Shown here: piece by piece, positions 1-9,357 of the stretch
Numbering within the stretch: the first letter of the stretch is position 1
How the letters are laid out: each line of letters begins with the position of its first letter
Source: Mucilaginibacter_A sp964236465
GTDB taxonomy: Bacteria > Bacteroidota > Bacteroidia > Sphingobacteriales > Sphingobacteriaceae
Direction of reading: 5' to 3'
DNA: 64,000 nt
NCBI GenBank assembly: GCA_964236465.1
Contig: CAXSBZ010000015.1
Location: 8,687 to 72,686 of the forward strand
The notes under the pieces: generated by a model
What the model was told of the DNA's origin: nothing
Databases searched by the model: none
What the model saw: the letters and a program-made list of their open reading frames with translations, nothing else
Position numbers and translations under genes: made by a program

Positions 1-1
1 A

Positions 2-2899
2 CAAGAAATTGCCGCAACCGGAAACACGGTCAATATTTCATTAATAGCAACTTCCAAGGAATTGAGCGAGGTAGTGGTAAACGGTTATACCGTACAATCC
101 AGAAAAGATTTTACCGGTTCTGCCGCACATATTGGCGCTGATGCCTTTCAAAACAAACCGGTACAAAGCTTTGACCAGGCATTGGCAGGGCAGGCAGCCG
201 GTGTTAGTGCAACTGTGCCTAATGGTGTATTAAACAATCCGCCGGTTATCCGTATCCGGGGCTTTAACTCGCTTTCTTTAAGTTCTGATCCGTTGTATAT
301 TGTTGATGGTTTACAAGTTGTTTCCGGGCAGGTTGGCACCAGTGCCTCAAACAGCCCTTTATCTGATATCAACCCTGATGATATAGAATCAATTGAGGTT
401 TTAAAAGATGCTTCTTCAACAGCTATTTACGGCTCCAGGGCGGCTAACGGTGTTATTGTAATCACCACTAAAAAAGGTAGGAAGGGCAAAACAATTGTTA
501 ACTACAGCGGCTGGTATGGCTTTAGTAAAGCATTGAATTTACCAAGTGTTTTAAATGCCCAACAATATGTAACCATAAAAAATGAAGCCCGGACAAATGC
601 AAACCTAACGCCTGTTTTTTCATTACAAAACATTAACGGCAGTCAGGTAAATACTAAATGGTATGATTATGCTTACCGTACCGGGCAATCTCAAAACCAC
701 AGTTTAAGTATTTCCGGGGGAACAGATCAAACCAATTATTTTTTATCTGCCAATTATAGCGATCAGGGCGGTTTTATTGTAAAAAATAATTATAACAGAA
801 AAGCCATCAGGGCCAATGTGCAGCATCAGTTGGTTAAGAATATTAATATCGGAGCAAACTTCTCTTACAGTAACTCCCTAAATACGGGTGTAAACAGCGG
901 GTCGTTAAGTGGACAAGCCTATAACACGGGTGGCCTGGCTCGTTTAGCAGTCCTTTTGCCGCCAAACTTATCCCCTTATAATGCTGACGGATCTTACAAT
1001 ATCAGCGCATCCAATTCTATTGGTTTGCAAAGTGGTATTTCTGGTGTTACAATCAGCTATTATAATCCGATTCCGCTGTTGGATTTAGATAGATATACAT
1101 CAGAAAACAACAATATTATCAGTAATATGTATGCCGAATGGGAACTGGTAAAAGGGTTAAAGGCGAAAACAAGTTACGGCTTAGAATATCTGAATGTTAC
1201 CAATGAAACTTTTCAAAACCCAATTGAAGGGGATGGTTATACTACCAACGGTTTAGCTTTAAATACCCAGCAAAAATATAACCGTACAGATTGGACCAAC
1301 ACTTTAAATTATTCACACTCATTTGGAGGCGCATTTAATTTAAATGCATTGGTAGGTTATGAAAGGTTAGGTACAAATGTTGACAATTTTGGGGCACAGG
1401 AAACGGGTATATCCGACCCTTTTTACACTACTTATCAAGGCGGATTTAATACAATAGTAGCTGCAGGAAACAATCAATATACTACTGCGTTTCAATCCTA
1501 TTTTAGCAACCTGTCTTTAGATTATAAAAAGAAGTATTTGCTAAATGCCAGTTTCCGCCGGGATGGTATATCACAATTGGCAGCAGGCCATAAGTATGGA
1601 AATTTTGGTGGTGCTTCTATCGGTTGGGTGCTATCTGAAGAAAACTTCTTTAAAAACTCTGCCCTTGCAAATATACTTTCTGACGTAAAAATAAGGGGCG
1701 GCTATGGTGTTGTTGGTAACTCTAATGGTTTAGCGCCTTATGCAGCTTTATCATCCTACACGTCTGTTTTATACGGTACGTCGGCAGCATTGCAGTTTAA
1801 CCAGGCTGGTAACCAAAACCTAAAATGGGAAACCAGTAAAAAAACTGATGTTGGTTTAAACTTTGCATTGCTAAATGGCCGTATTGCCATCGATGCAGAT
1901 TACTACTATAACAACATAAACGGTTTGATACAGCAAGCCAGACAAGCCCCATCTACCGGTATCCCGGGAGCTACCGCAGCTACTTTAAATACCATTTTTG
2001 CCAACGTTGGCAGTATGTGGAATAAAGGTTTTGAATTGGGCGTTACCGTTAAAGCCATCAGCGTAAAGAGTTTTAACTGGACCACTAATTTTAACTTTAG
2101 TTACAACAAGAACAGGGTAACTTCCCTTGCCAACAACAATGCCGATGTTTATGGTTCAACTTCAAGTTTAGAAACTTCAAACATTACCCGTGTAGGCTAT
2201 CCCGTAGGTTCTTTATTTACCGTACAAACTGCTGGTGTTAACCCAGCCAATGGCCAACGTATTTTTATTAACCGTTTTGGCAAACAGGTACAGTACAACC
2301 AGGTTGGCACACCAAGTAAATGGACATATTTAGATGGCACATCAGCACCTGCTATAGATGGTACGCTCGATGGTGTTGTTGCCGGAAATGCAATCCCTAC
2401 TTACTTTGGCGGCTTTAACAATAATTTTTCCTACAAAAACTTTGATTTAACGCTTAATTTCACTTACTCTGGCGGCAATAAGATTTACTACGGAACAAGG
2501 GGGACTTTATTGGATCAAAGGTTTTGGAACAATACAACAGAAATTTTAAACCGGTGGACCACAGCAGGACAGGTTACAGATATCCCGAAAGTGGTATATG
2601 GCGATAACTACTCTAATGGTTCCGCTATTCCAATCAGCGCAAATGTTGAAAGTGGTGCTTATGCTAAACTGAAAACCGCAAGTTTAGGTTACAGAATTCC
2701 TCCGGCGTTCCTTTCTAAAGCTGGTATCGCTTCAATACGGGTTTATGCACAAGTCTATAATTTATTAACCTTAACTAAATACAAAGGCTCTGACCCGGAA
2801 ATTTCAAGTAACGGCAGTTCGAATACAGCTCCTGGCGATGACAGAAACTCTGTTCCCTCAGGAAGAACGTTTACATTCGGCATTAATGTTGGCTTTTAA
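2..2899 (+). CDS. SusC/RagA-family TonB-dependent outer-membrane receptor, 5' end outside window
   Basis: Outer-membrane receptor that imports oligosaccharides or other large nutrients with its SusD partner and TonB energy. The reading frame is already open at base 2, so the signal peptide and most of the N-terminal carboxypeptidase-regulatory-like domain lie left of the window; the nearest possible internal start is a TTG at 62, which is not a real start. Visible parts are the end of the regulatory domain, the plug with the family phrases ELSEVVVNGY, IRIRGFNSL, PLYIVDGL, DIESIEVLKDASSTAIYGSRAANGVI, in separate stretches, and a long beta-barrel ending in a typical aromatic terminus (FGINVGF). 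SusD follows after 11 nt. Substrate cannot be told because no enzyme gene is adjacent inside the window. No copy of the 14-bp interspersed motif was found in it. Confidence 0.95.
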   Translation, partial: QEIAATGNTVNISLIATSKELSEVVVNGYTVQSRKDFTGSAAHIGADAFQNKPVQSFDQALAGQAAGVSATVPNGVLNNPPVIRIRGFNSLSLSSDPLYIVDGLQVVSGQVGTSASNSPLSDINPDDIESIEVLKDASSTAIYGSRAANGVIVITTKKGRKGKTIVNYSGWYGFSKALNLPSVLNAQQYVTIKNEARTNANLTPVFSLQNINGSQVNTKWYDYAYRTGQSQNHSLSISGGTDQTNYFLSANYSDQGGFIVKNNYNRKAIRANVQHQLVKNINIGANFSYSNSLNTGVNSGSLSGQAYNTGGLARLAVLLPPNLSPYNADGSYNISASNSIGLQSGISGVTISYYNPIPLLDLDRYTSENNNIISNMYAEWELVKGLKAKTSYGLEYLNVTNETFQNPIEGDGYTTNGLALNTQQKYNRTDWTNTLNYSHSFGGAFNLNALVGYERLGTNVDNFGAQETGISDPFYTTYQGGFNTIVAAGNNQYTTAFQSYFSNLSLDYKKKYLLNASFRRDGISQLAAGHKYGNFGGASIGWVLSEENFFKNSALANILSDVKIRGGYGVVGNSNGLAPYAALSSYTSVLYGTSAALQFNQAGNQNLKWETSKKTDVGLNFALLNGRIAIDADYYYNNINGLIQQARQAPSTGIPGATAATLNTIFANVGSMWNKGFELGVTVKAISVKSFNWTTNFNFSYNKNRVTSLANNNADVYGSTSSLETSNITRVGYPVGSLFTVQTAGVNPANGQRIFINRFGKQVQYNQVGTPSKWTYLDGTSAPAIDGTLDGVVAGNAIPTYFGGFNNNFSYKNFDLTLNFTYSGGNKIYYGTRGTLLDQRFWNNTTEILNRWTTAGQVTDIPKVVYGDNYSNGSAIPISANVESGAYAKLKTASLGYRIPPAFLSKAGIASIRVYAQVYNLLTLTKYKGSDPEISSNGSSNTAPGDDRNSVPSGRTFTFGINVGF

Positions 2900-2910
2900 C
2901 AATAACAAAA

Positions 2911-4389
2911 ATGAAATTTAAAAATAAAAATACCCGATATATAATACAAGCATCTATATTAAGCCTTACGCTTTCGTTAACTACTTCCTGTAAAAAAAAT
3001 TATTTAGATACCGTTCCTGTAACCAGCTTTTCGCCGGCAACTGCATTCAATACGCCTTCGCGAATGCTTGCCCAAGTCAATGCTTTATATGAGCAGCTTA
3101 AAAGTGGTTATCTTTTAGGCGGACGTTATGAAGTTTATGGCGAATTAAGGGCAGATGATTTTATTAATGCTAAATCTAATGGGGTTACCGGTTTAGATAC
3201 CTGGAACCAAAACGTAAACTCAGGAACAAACGAGGTGAAATATACCTGGCAATACGGTTACTTGGTTATTAATAGTTGCAATGTCTTTTTACAAGGGTTA
3301 AGTAACAACCCAAATGTTCTTGATGCCACAACGGCTACCCAATATGCTGCCGAAGCTAAATTTGTACGGGCTTACGCCTATTTGTTATTAGTGCAGCTTT
3401 ATGCTCAACCTTATACCGTAAATAGTGGTGCAAGCTTAGGATTGCCATTGAGGCTTACCGCAGAATCCGGAACAGGCGACAATAACCTGGCCCGTAGCAC
3501 AGTAGCACAGGTTTATCAACAAATATTAAGTGATCTAAATGCCGCAGAAACAAGCTTGCCTTTAACCTATGCCACTACAGCACTTAATACATCACGTGCA
3601 CAAAGAAATACAGCAGTAGCTTTAAAAACAAGGGTTTATTTAAACATGGGCGATTATGCTAATGTGGTAAAAGAAGCAGCTAAAATTGTTACGCTCTCCG
3701 GAACTTCTTATCAGGCTACCAGTGGCGTAAACAATAAATTAGAAATCAGTGATGTTACCGTGTTTAACAGTAGTTACACGGGGCCAGAAGCAATTCTTAC
3801 CATGATTTTTACTACAGGCGATCAACCTGGCGGACAATTTGCTTTGGGGTCTTACTTTACCCCTGGTATGGAATACTGGTTAAACCCTGCCGCTACCATT
3901 GCCGATCCGGTTTACAGCAGTACTACTCCTACAGATACCCGTAAAAATTTATTGCTAGTTTCCGGTGGCCACACTTATTTAAATAAATGGAAAACAATAC
4001 AGTCTCCGTTTACAGATTATATTCCTGTGATCCGTTACGCTGAAATTATGCTGAATTATGCCGAAGCTGCTGCCCGTAGTGGTGATTTGGTTACCGCCAC
4101 AAGTTTGTTAAATGCCATAAGGCATCGCTCTAACCCGAATTTCGATTTCCCGGTTCCTGCAATTGCTACCCAAACTGCTTTAGTAAACACGGTACTTGCT
4201 GAAAGACGGATCGAATTATTAGGGGAAGGCTTTAAATCCTTTGACTTAATGCGTTTGCAGCAACCGCTTCCTGCCAAATCCGGCCCTCCGGGAAATGCGC
4301 CTTCTGTAGCCCCAACCGCTCCAAACTATATATGGCCTATTTCGGGCGATGAATTAGCGCTTAACAAACTTTGCCAGCCTAACCCGTAA
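2911..4389 (+). CDS. SusD/RagB-family outer-membrane lipoprotein
   Basis: Surface glycan- or nutrient-binding lipoprotein that forms the lid of the preceding SusC channel. 492 residues, the usual family size. The N-terminus is a lipoprotein signal ending at a Cys in TTSCKKNYLDT, followed by the characteristic SusD N-terminal segment, TPR-like helices (AEAKFVRAYAYLLLVQLY) and the conserved C-terminal region with RYAEIMLNYAEAAARSG and ERRIELLGEGFKSFDLMR. It starts 11 nt after the SusC stop, so the two are co-transcribed. A convergent gene ends 11 nt downstream and no obvious hairpin terminator is seen between them. Confidence 0.95.
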   Translation: MKFKNKNTRYIIQASILSLTLSLTTSCKKNYLDTVPVTSFSPATAFNTPSRMLAQVNALYEQLKSGYLLGGRYEVYGELRADDFINAKSNGVTGLDTWNQNVNSGTNEVKYTWQYGYLVINSCNVFLQGLSNNPNVLDATTATQYAAEAKFVRAYAYLLLVQLYAQPYTVNSGASLGLPLRLTAESGTGDNNLARSTVAQVYQQILSDLNAAETSLPLTYATTALNTSRAQRNTAVALKTRVYLNMGDYANVVKEAAKIVTLSGTSYQATSGVNNKLEISDVTVFNSSYTGPEAILTMIFTTGDQPGGQFALGSYFTPGMEYWLNPAATIADPVYSSTTPTDTRKNLLLVSGGHTYLNKWKTIQSPFTDYIPVIRYAEIMLNYAEAAARSGDLVTATSLLNAIRHRSNPNFDFPVPAIATQTALVNTVLAERRIELLGEGFKSFDLMRLQQPLPAKSGPPGNAPSVAPTAPNYIWPISGDELALNKLCQPNP

Positions 4390-4400
4390 AAAAATAACGG

Positions 4401-5582
4401 TTACCTTTCCAGCACTACTTCCACCCGAAGGTTCTTAACCGCTTCTTCGGGTTTTTTATTATCAAAAAGCGGGTATTTTCCACCCAAACCAAAACAGCGT
4501 ATCCGGTTATTAGCAATGCCATTTTGCAACAAATAAGCTTTCACTGCCAGTGCACGCTTTTCTGACAGGCGCTGTAAATACTGTTCATCGGTAAAAATAT
4601 TGGCGTTAGTGTGGCCAAAAATCTGAATTTGAAGATCTTTTTCTTCTTCCAACAAGGCTAATAATCTACGCAAATCATTACCAGATGTATTCACAATAAC
4701 GGCACTGTTGGGCAAAAACCGGATGTTGTAAAAAACGATTTTTTCACCAGGTTGCAGCTTTTTTAAAGCGTAGTTTTTTGGAGAAGAATCAGCGGGTAAA
4801 AAATCATTTAAAATGACATAATCTTTTTTAAGCACACTCAATGTGTAACCGTGTTTAGGGATTGGGAAAGAATAACGGCCGCTTGCAGCATCTGATACTG
4901 TTTTTAGGATGGTTTTTCCGGACGAATCTTCTACCGATATTTCTGCACCGAGCGGCTGCATACTGTTTTTATCGGTAATAAATCCGTTTAAAACAGGGTT
5001 AAATTTTTGATTATAAAGCGATTGATCTACAGAAGAAAAAAATGTAAAACCTTTGCCAGCAGGATAAATATTATCAATCACCAAAATATAATTTTCCCCG
5101 GTATAAACCTGCAGCGGTTTTGAAAAGCTTTCCCCTAAGCCTGGTACCGTAAAATCAGCTGTAAAACCATTTTTTAAACCTGTTTTACCATTGACGGTCA
5201 GTTTATTACGGCTATTGTTGGTTCTGATCGGATGATCATAATCAATGGTTTGCGTATTGTGGCCGGATGTTTCCTTAAAAAGCATCCAATCGTAATCGTC
5301 CTGAACCCGAAAAGGTGTAATTTCAAAAGTTAAATAACCATCCGCAGGAATATGCAAGCTAAACCAGGCTGTATTGCGTTCTTTTTTAAACAGATAGCTT
5401 TTACGTTTTTTCTGCTGCGGATATTCCTGTCGCCCAAAGCCAACTGCTGCATTTTTAAAAACATATTTTTGATTGATGTTCAGGCTGACGGCTTCTGCAT
5501 AATCACTTTTCAACAAGTTTTGGCTGCTGACGTTTAAATTAAAAAATAATAAAATTATGGCAGACAGCCAGCGACAACTCAT
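4401..5582 (-). CDS. OmpA-family envelope protein with PPC-like and regulatory-like domains
   Basis: Exported 393-residue protein. Order of parts: signal peptide (residues 1-20), a beta-rich region resembling a pre-peptidase C-terminal domain (about 55-190), a carboxypeptidase-regulatory-like Ig fold (about 205-265, with the phrase GFITDKNSMQPLGAEISV), and a C-terminal OmpA peptidoglycan-binding domain (about 285-393, with IQIFGHTNAN and RLSEKRALAVKAYL). The role is likely to tether the outer membrane or a surface complex to peptidoglycan. Its ATG overlaps the TGA of the upstream DoxX gene (ATGA), which suggests translational coupling. It is the last gene of a minus-strand operon with the DoxX and S66 peptidase genes. 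Confidence 0.85.
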   Translation of the reverse strand: MSCRWLSAIILLFFNLNVSSQNLLKSDYAEAVSLNINQKYVFKNAAVGFGRQEYPQQKKRKSYLFKKERNTAWFSLHIPADGYLTFEITPFRVQDDYDWMLFKETSGHNTQTIDYDHPIRTNNSRNKLTVNGKTGLKNGFTADFTVPGLGESFSKPLQVYTGENYILVIDNIYPAGKGFTFFSSVDQSLYNQKFNPVLNGFITDKNSMQPLGAEISVEDSSGKTILKTVSDAASGRYSFPIPKHGYTLSVLKKDYVILNDFLPADSSPKNYALKKLQPGEKIVFYNIRFLPNSAVIVNTSGNDLRRLLALLEEEKDLQIQIFGHTNANIFTDEQYLQRLSEKRALAVKAYLLQNGIANNRIRCFGLGGKYPLFDNKKPEEAVKNLRVEVVLER

Positions 5583-5986
5583 TTTTTATCAATGCTATAA
5601 ATTCCGGGGCCGATAAATATAAACCCAAAAAAAGTAACCGCATCTTCTATCGCATGGGCAGCACCTTCCAACCCGGCACCTTTAGAAAAATGCATCAGCG
5701 CAGCAATTATCAAGTTGATAACCAATAAAATACAAACCGGACGGAAAGCTAAACCAATCAAAAATAGCAGGCCGCCAAAAGTCTCTACTGCAGCAGCCAT
5801 AAAGCCCCAAAAGGCAGGCGCATAACTGATGCCTACCACTTTCATCGTGCCGCCAAGCTTCTCCCAATGCTCCGGGCCGCCGGCAAGTTTGGGCACACCG
5901 TGATAAATAAACATGATGCCCAGACCAATGCGGATGATCAAAAGGCCAAAGTTTTTGTAGCTGCCGAGATTGTCGAGAATTGCCAT
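5579..5986 (-). CDS. DoxX-family membrane protein
   Basis: 135-residue integral membrane protein with about four hydrophobic segments and the DoxX-family N-terminal pattern LLIIRIGLGIMFIYHGVPKL. DoxX-like proteins are small inner-membrane proteins; some members are linked to thiol redox or respiratory functions, but the substrate of this one is unknown. It starts 1 nt before the end of the upstream peptidase gene's spacer (the S66 stop is at 5988) and overlaps the next gene by 4 nt, so the three genes form a tight operon. Confidence 0.85.
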   Translation of the reverse strand: MAILDNLGSYKNFGLLIIRIGLGIMFIYHGVPKLAGGPEHWEKLGGTMKVVGISYAPAFWGFMAAAVETFGGLLFLIGLAFRPVCILLVINLIIAALMHFSKGAGLEGAAHAIEDAVTFFGFIFIGPGIYSIDKK

Positions 5987-5987
5987 T

Positions 5988-6890
5988 TTAGATATATTTT
6001 GCAGTTGTATGCTGTTTTTGCACTGATAAATTTAGTGTTTTTCCAAAGATCAAAGCCTGATTATTCGAAATATGTCCCGCAGGAAAACCAAAACAAACCG
6101 GATAATTATATTCTTTTACCGCTTCAAAAATAATTTCCTCTACCGTTTGCCCAAACGGGATGTCATTATCTTTCAGTTCGGTAAACGCGCCAACTATTAA
6201 TCCGGCCAGGTTTTTCAGCTTTCCGGCACGTTTTAAAGTGCGCATCATCCGGTCGATAGCGTATAAATATTCGCCTACATCTTCTATAAACAAAATTTTG
6301 TTGCTATAATCCAAATCAGAAACGGAACCGGAAACAGCAACCAGCAAAGTTAGGTTTCCGCCAATTAAAATCCCTTGTGCTTCGCCTTCGCGGTTTAATT
6401 TTTCTGCGGAGAAAGTGTAGTTCAATTCCTCTCCAAACAAAGCTTTCCGCAATGTTTCCAAAGATGCTGTTGTTCCGTCCGGGATCGTCATCGGCATTTG
6501 TCCGTGAACGCTTTGCAAGCCAAAAACCGCAAAAAGGTGCGCATGTAAAACCGTAATATCGCTAAAACCAATGATCCATTTTGGTGCTTCTTTTATCGGC
6601 ATAAAATCAACCTCGTCAATCATCCTGATCGTGCCGTAACCACCGCGCGCCGCAAAAATGGCTTTGATACTTCTGTCAGCAATAAAACGTTGAAGATCAG
6701 CAGCACGCAAAGCATCGTCTCCGGCAAACTGATGGTAAGAAGCCGTAACTGTTTCGCCCAAAACAACTTCCAGTCCCCAAGATTCTAAAAGCGCGATGGC
6801 ATCCGTCATCGGGTGCGGCAACTTTTTTGCGGGGCAGGTAATGGCAACTTTATCGCCTTTTTTTAAATATGGTGGTTGGACGGTATTCAT
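5988..6890 (-). CDS. Peptidase S66 family, LD-carboxypeptidase/MccF-like
   Basis: Cytoplasmic serine peptidase that in characterised relatives removes the terminal D-Ala from murein tetrapeptides during peptidoglycan recycling (LdcA) or hydrolyses microcin C-like compounds (MccF). 300 residues from the chosen ATG at 6890, which gives the normal family N-terminus with LKKGDKVAITCPA; a longer frame to 7133 would overlap metG and lacks similarity. Family marks are the ARGGYGTIRMIDEVDF segment, IGFSDITVLHAHL with the nucleophile-like region, and the C-terminal FPAGHISNNQAL. A GTGCTTCTTTTATC copy of the interspersed motif (6584-6597) encodes PIKEA in its sense. First gene of a three-gene operon, divergent from metG. 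Confidence 0.88.
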   Translation of the reverse strand: MNTVQPPYLKKGDKVAITCPAKKLPHPMTDAIALLESWGLEVVLGETVTASYHQFAGDDALRAADLQRFIADRSIKAIFAARGGYGTIRMIDEVDFMPIKEAPKWIIGFSDITVLHAHLFAVFGLQSVHGQMPMTIPDGTTASLETLRKALFGEELNYTFSAEKLNREGEAQGILIGGNLTLLVAVSGSVSDLDYSNKILFIEDVGEYLYAIDRMMRTLKRAGKLKNLAGLIVGAFTELKDNDIPFGQTVEEIIFEAVKEYNYPVCFGFPAGHISNNQALIFGKTLNLSVQKQHTTAKYI

Positions 6891-6928
6891 ATCATCAAAA
6901 CCAAATTTTAACAGCGCACAAATTGGCT

Positions 6929-6936
6929 TATCTTTG
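6929..6936 (+). promoter_or_regulatory. Bacteroidota -7 box upstream of metG
   Basis: TATCTTTG matches the Bacteroidota consensus TAnnTTTG and lies 27 nt before the metG start. No convincing TTG -33 element is seen at the usual distance, so this is a partial match in a 72-nt divergent intergenic space. Confidence 0.5.
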
Positions 6937-6962
6937 CAAATTAAAACATTCCCGCAATTACT

Positions 6963-9065
6963 TTGGAAGATCATCAAATTAAAAGATATACCGTTACCGC
7001 CGCGCTGCCTTACACCAACGGCCCTGTGCATATTGGCCATTTGGCCGGCGTTTATATTCCTGCCGATACTTATGTGCGCTATTTGCGTTTGAAGGAAAAA
7101 GACGTGATTTTTGTGTGCGGTTCCGATGAACACGGCGTGCCTATTACCTTAAAGGCTCGTAAAGAAGGCGTTACGCCGCAGGAAGTGGTGGACAAATACC
7201 ATAAAATCATTGGCGATTCTTTCCAGGAATTTGGGATTTCTTTTAATATTTATCACCGTACTTCTTCGCCAACGCACCACGAGACGGCCTCAGTCTTTTT
7301 TAGGAATTTGTATGATAAAGGTGTTTTTACCGAAGAATCAACCGAGCAATATTTTGATGAAAGCGCGCAGCAGTTTTTGGCTGATCGGTATATTGTTGGT
7401 ACTTGTCCGGTTTGCGGCAACGAAAATGCTTACGGCGACCAGTGCGAAAAATGCGGCACTTCTTTAAACCCGACGGACCTGATCAACCCGCATTCTACTT
7501 TGTCTGGCCAGCCTCCGGTTTTGCGCAAAACTACTAACTGGTTTTTGCCATTAGATAAAATGCAGACCGAAATTGAAGCGTATGTAGAAAGCCATCAAAA
7601 AGATTGGCGCACAACAGTTTTCGGCCAATGTAAATCCTGGTTGAACGGTGGGTTGCAGCCGCGCGCCATGACGCGCGATTTGGAATGGGGCGTGCAAGTA
7701 CCGGTTGCAGGTGCCGATGGCAAAGTTTTATACGTTTGGTTTGATGCGCCGATCGGTTATATTTCGGCTACAAAAGATTTGTTCAATGCCAATCTCTCCG
7801 AAGAAAAAAAAGCGGAATATTACCTCAAAAATATGCCGATAAAAGAAGCATTGTGGGAAGATTACTGGAAATCGGAAGACACCAAACTGGTGCATTTTAT
7901 TGGGAAAGATAATATCGTTTTCCATTGCATAATTTTTCCGGCTATGCTGATGGCGCATGGCGGTTATCATTTGGCCGACCAGGTTCCGGCCAACGAGTTT
8001 TTAAATTTAGAAGGAGATAAAATTTCTACTTCCAGAAATTGGGCTGTTTGGCTACCTGAGTTTTTAAAGGATTTCCCCGGAAAGCAGGACGTGCTGCGTT
8101 ATGTATTGACTTCGGCTGCGCCGGAAACCAAAGACAATGATTTTACCTGGAAAGATTTTCAGGCGAGAAACAACAACGAACTGGTGGCGATTTATGGCAA
8201 TTTCATCAACCGCGTGCTTGTTTTATCGCACAAATATTTTGGCGGGAAAGTAATGCCTTTGGGCGAATTGACAGCGCAAGACCAGGAAGTTATCGGGCAA
8301 TTAAAAGAATTTCCTGATAAAATTGGCAACGCTTTAGAAAATTATCGTTTCCGCGAAGCCTTGTCTGAATTTATGAACTTGGCACGCGTGGGCAACAAAT
8401 ATCTGGCCGATGAAGAACCGTGGAAAGTTATCAAAACTGATCCAAACCGTGTGCAAACGGTGTTAAATATTGGACTGCAACTGGCCGCAAACCTGGCCAT
8501 TTTGTCGCAGCCGTTTTTGCCAAATAGTGCCGATGCTTTGTTTGCCATGCTAAATTTGAAGCCGCAAAACTGGGACAAAGCCGGAACAGCAAATTTATTG
8601 CCGGAAGGACATGTTTTAAATGAACCAAAATTGCTTTTTGAAAAGATTGAAGACGAGCAAATTGAAGCCCAAATCCAGAAATTACTAAACACCAAAATGG
8701 AAAACGAACAGGTAAAACTGCCTTTAATTGAAGCCAAACCAAACATCACGTTTGAGCAGTTTGCAGCCTTGGATATCCGTGTTGGGACGATCTTATCTGC
8801 AGAGAAAGTAGCTAAAACCAAGAAACTGTTGAAGTTGATTATTGATACGGGTTTAGATCAGCGGACAATCGTTTCCGGAATTGCAGAATATTTTGAGCCG
8901 GAAGCAATCATCGGTAAGCAGGTGAGCGTTTTAATAAATCTGGAACCACGCGAAATCAAAGGCATTTTATCACAAGGCATGATTTTGATGGCCGAAAATC
9001 CCGAAGGAAAACTGAGTTTTGCAACACCAGTTGAAGTGTTTACAAATGGAAGTGTGATTCGGTAA
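6963..9065 (+). CDS. metG: Methionyl-tRNA synthetase with C-terminal tRNA-binding domain
   Basis: Charges tRNA-Met with methionine using ATP in the cytoplasm. 700 residues. The HIGH motif is at residues 23-26, the zinc knuckle (CPVCGN...CEKCG) near 150-167, and the KMSKS loop appears as KISTS near 351. An EMAP-like oligonucleotide-binding domain fills the last 110 residues (FEQFAALDIRVGTI onward), as in dimeric bacterial MetRS. The start is a TTG at 6963: an in-frame stop lies at 6942-6944, there is no ATG before the conserved RYTVTAALPY, and a -7 box sits 27 nt upstream. An exact GATAAAAGAAGCAT copy (7838-7851) encodes the PIKEA of MPIKEALWEDYW. Confidence 0.97.
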   Translation: MEDHQIKRYTVTAALPYTNGPVHIGHLAGVYIPADTYVRYLRLKEKDVIFVCGSDEHGVPITLKARKEGVTPQEVVDKYHKIIGDSFQEFGISFNIYHRTSSPTHHETASVFFRNLYDKGVFTEESTEQYFDESAQQFLADRYIVGTCPVCGNENAYGDQCEKCGTSLNPTDLINPHSTLSGQPPVLRKTTNWFLPLDKMQTEIEAYVESHQKDWRTTVFGQCKSWLNGGLQPRAMTRDLEWGVQVPVAGADGKVLYVWFDAPIGYISATKDLFNANLSEEKKAEYYLKNMPIKEALWEDYWKSEDTKLVHFIGKDNIVFHCIIFPAMLMAHGGYHLADQVPANEFLNLEGDKISTSRNWAVWLPEFLKDFPGKQDVLRYVLTSAAPETKDNDFTWKDFQARNNNELVAIYGNFINRVLVLSHKYFGGKVMPLGELTAQDQEVIGQLKEFPDKIGNALENYRFREALSEFMNLARVGNKYLADEEPWKVIKTDPNRVQTVLNIGLQLAANLAILSQPFLPNSADALFAMLNLKPQNWDKAGTANLLPEGHVLNEPKLLFEKIEDEQIEAQIQKLLNTKMENEQVKLPLIEAKPNITFEQFAALDIRVGTILSAEKVAKTKKLLKLIIDTGLDQRTIVSGIAEYFEPEAIIGKQVSVLINLEPREIKGILSQGMILMAENPEGKLSFATPVEVFTNGSVIR

Positions 9066-9083
9066 AAATTTATTTTTTATCAA

Positions 9084-9240
9084 AAGCTGTTTAAAATTTG
9101 TTCAGTTTATGGATGCTTCTTTTATCACCTAAAAATCATCCAGTTTTTATGCTTTAACGATTGCCTGAATATAGAAACGGAATTTGTTTGGTAAAAGAAG
9201 CATCATTATTTTCCTTGATAAAAATTTCAAACATTAGCAT
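9084..9240. repeat. MITE-like repeat element, copy 1
   Basis: About 155 bp related along its length to the element at 10468-10645. It opens with AAAAGCTGTTTAAAATTTG, carries the 14-bp motif at 9113-9126 pointing left (exact) and at 9190-9203 pointing right (GGTAAAAGAAGCAT), so the two motif copies form an inverted pair 77 nt apart. Its right end (AAAAATTTCAAAC) is a degraded inverted copy of the left end. It has no coding capacity. It fills most of the metG-azoR gap. Confidence 0.7.
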
Positions 9241-9266
9241 AATTCTCTTTGAGGCTACTAATAGCA

Positions 9267-9318
9267 AAACAACCAACACTCCTGAATTTCTTAATTTCAA
9301 GGAGTTTTGGTTGTTTTA
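9267..9318. terminator. Bidirectional hairpin terminator between metG and azoR
   Basis: Inverted repeat with arms AAACAACCAACACTCCTGAA (9267-9286) and a complementary arm at 9297-9318 ending in TTTT, separated by a 10-nt loop. A-rich on the left and T-rich on the right, so it can act for both convergent genes. Confidence 0.75.
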
Positions 9319-9357
9319 AAAATATTCTCTTTACAGTAAAAGATGAACCGGGAATTA

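Noticed and set aside
5988..7133. Longer N-terminus of the S66 peptidase gene reaching into metG
   Set aside because: The extra 81 codons are antisense to metG and show no family similarity; the ATG at 6890 gives the normal start.
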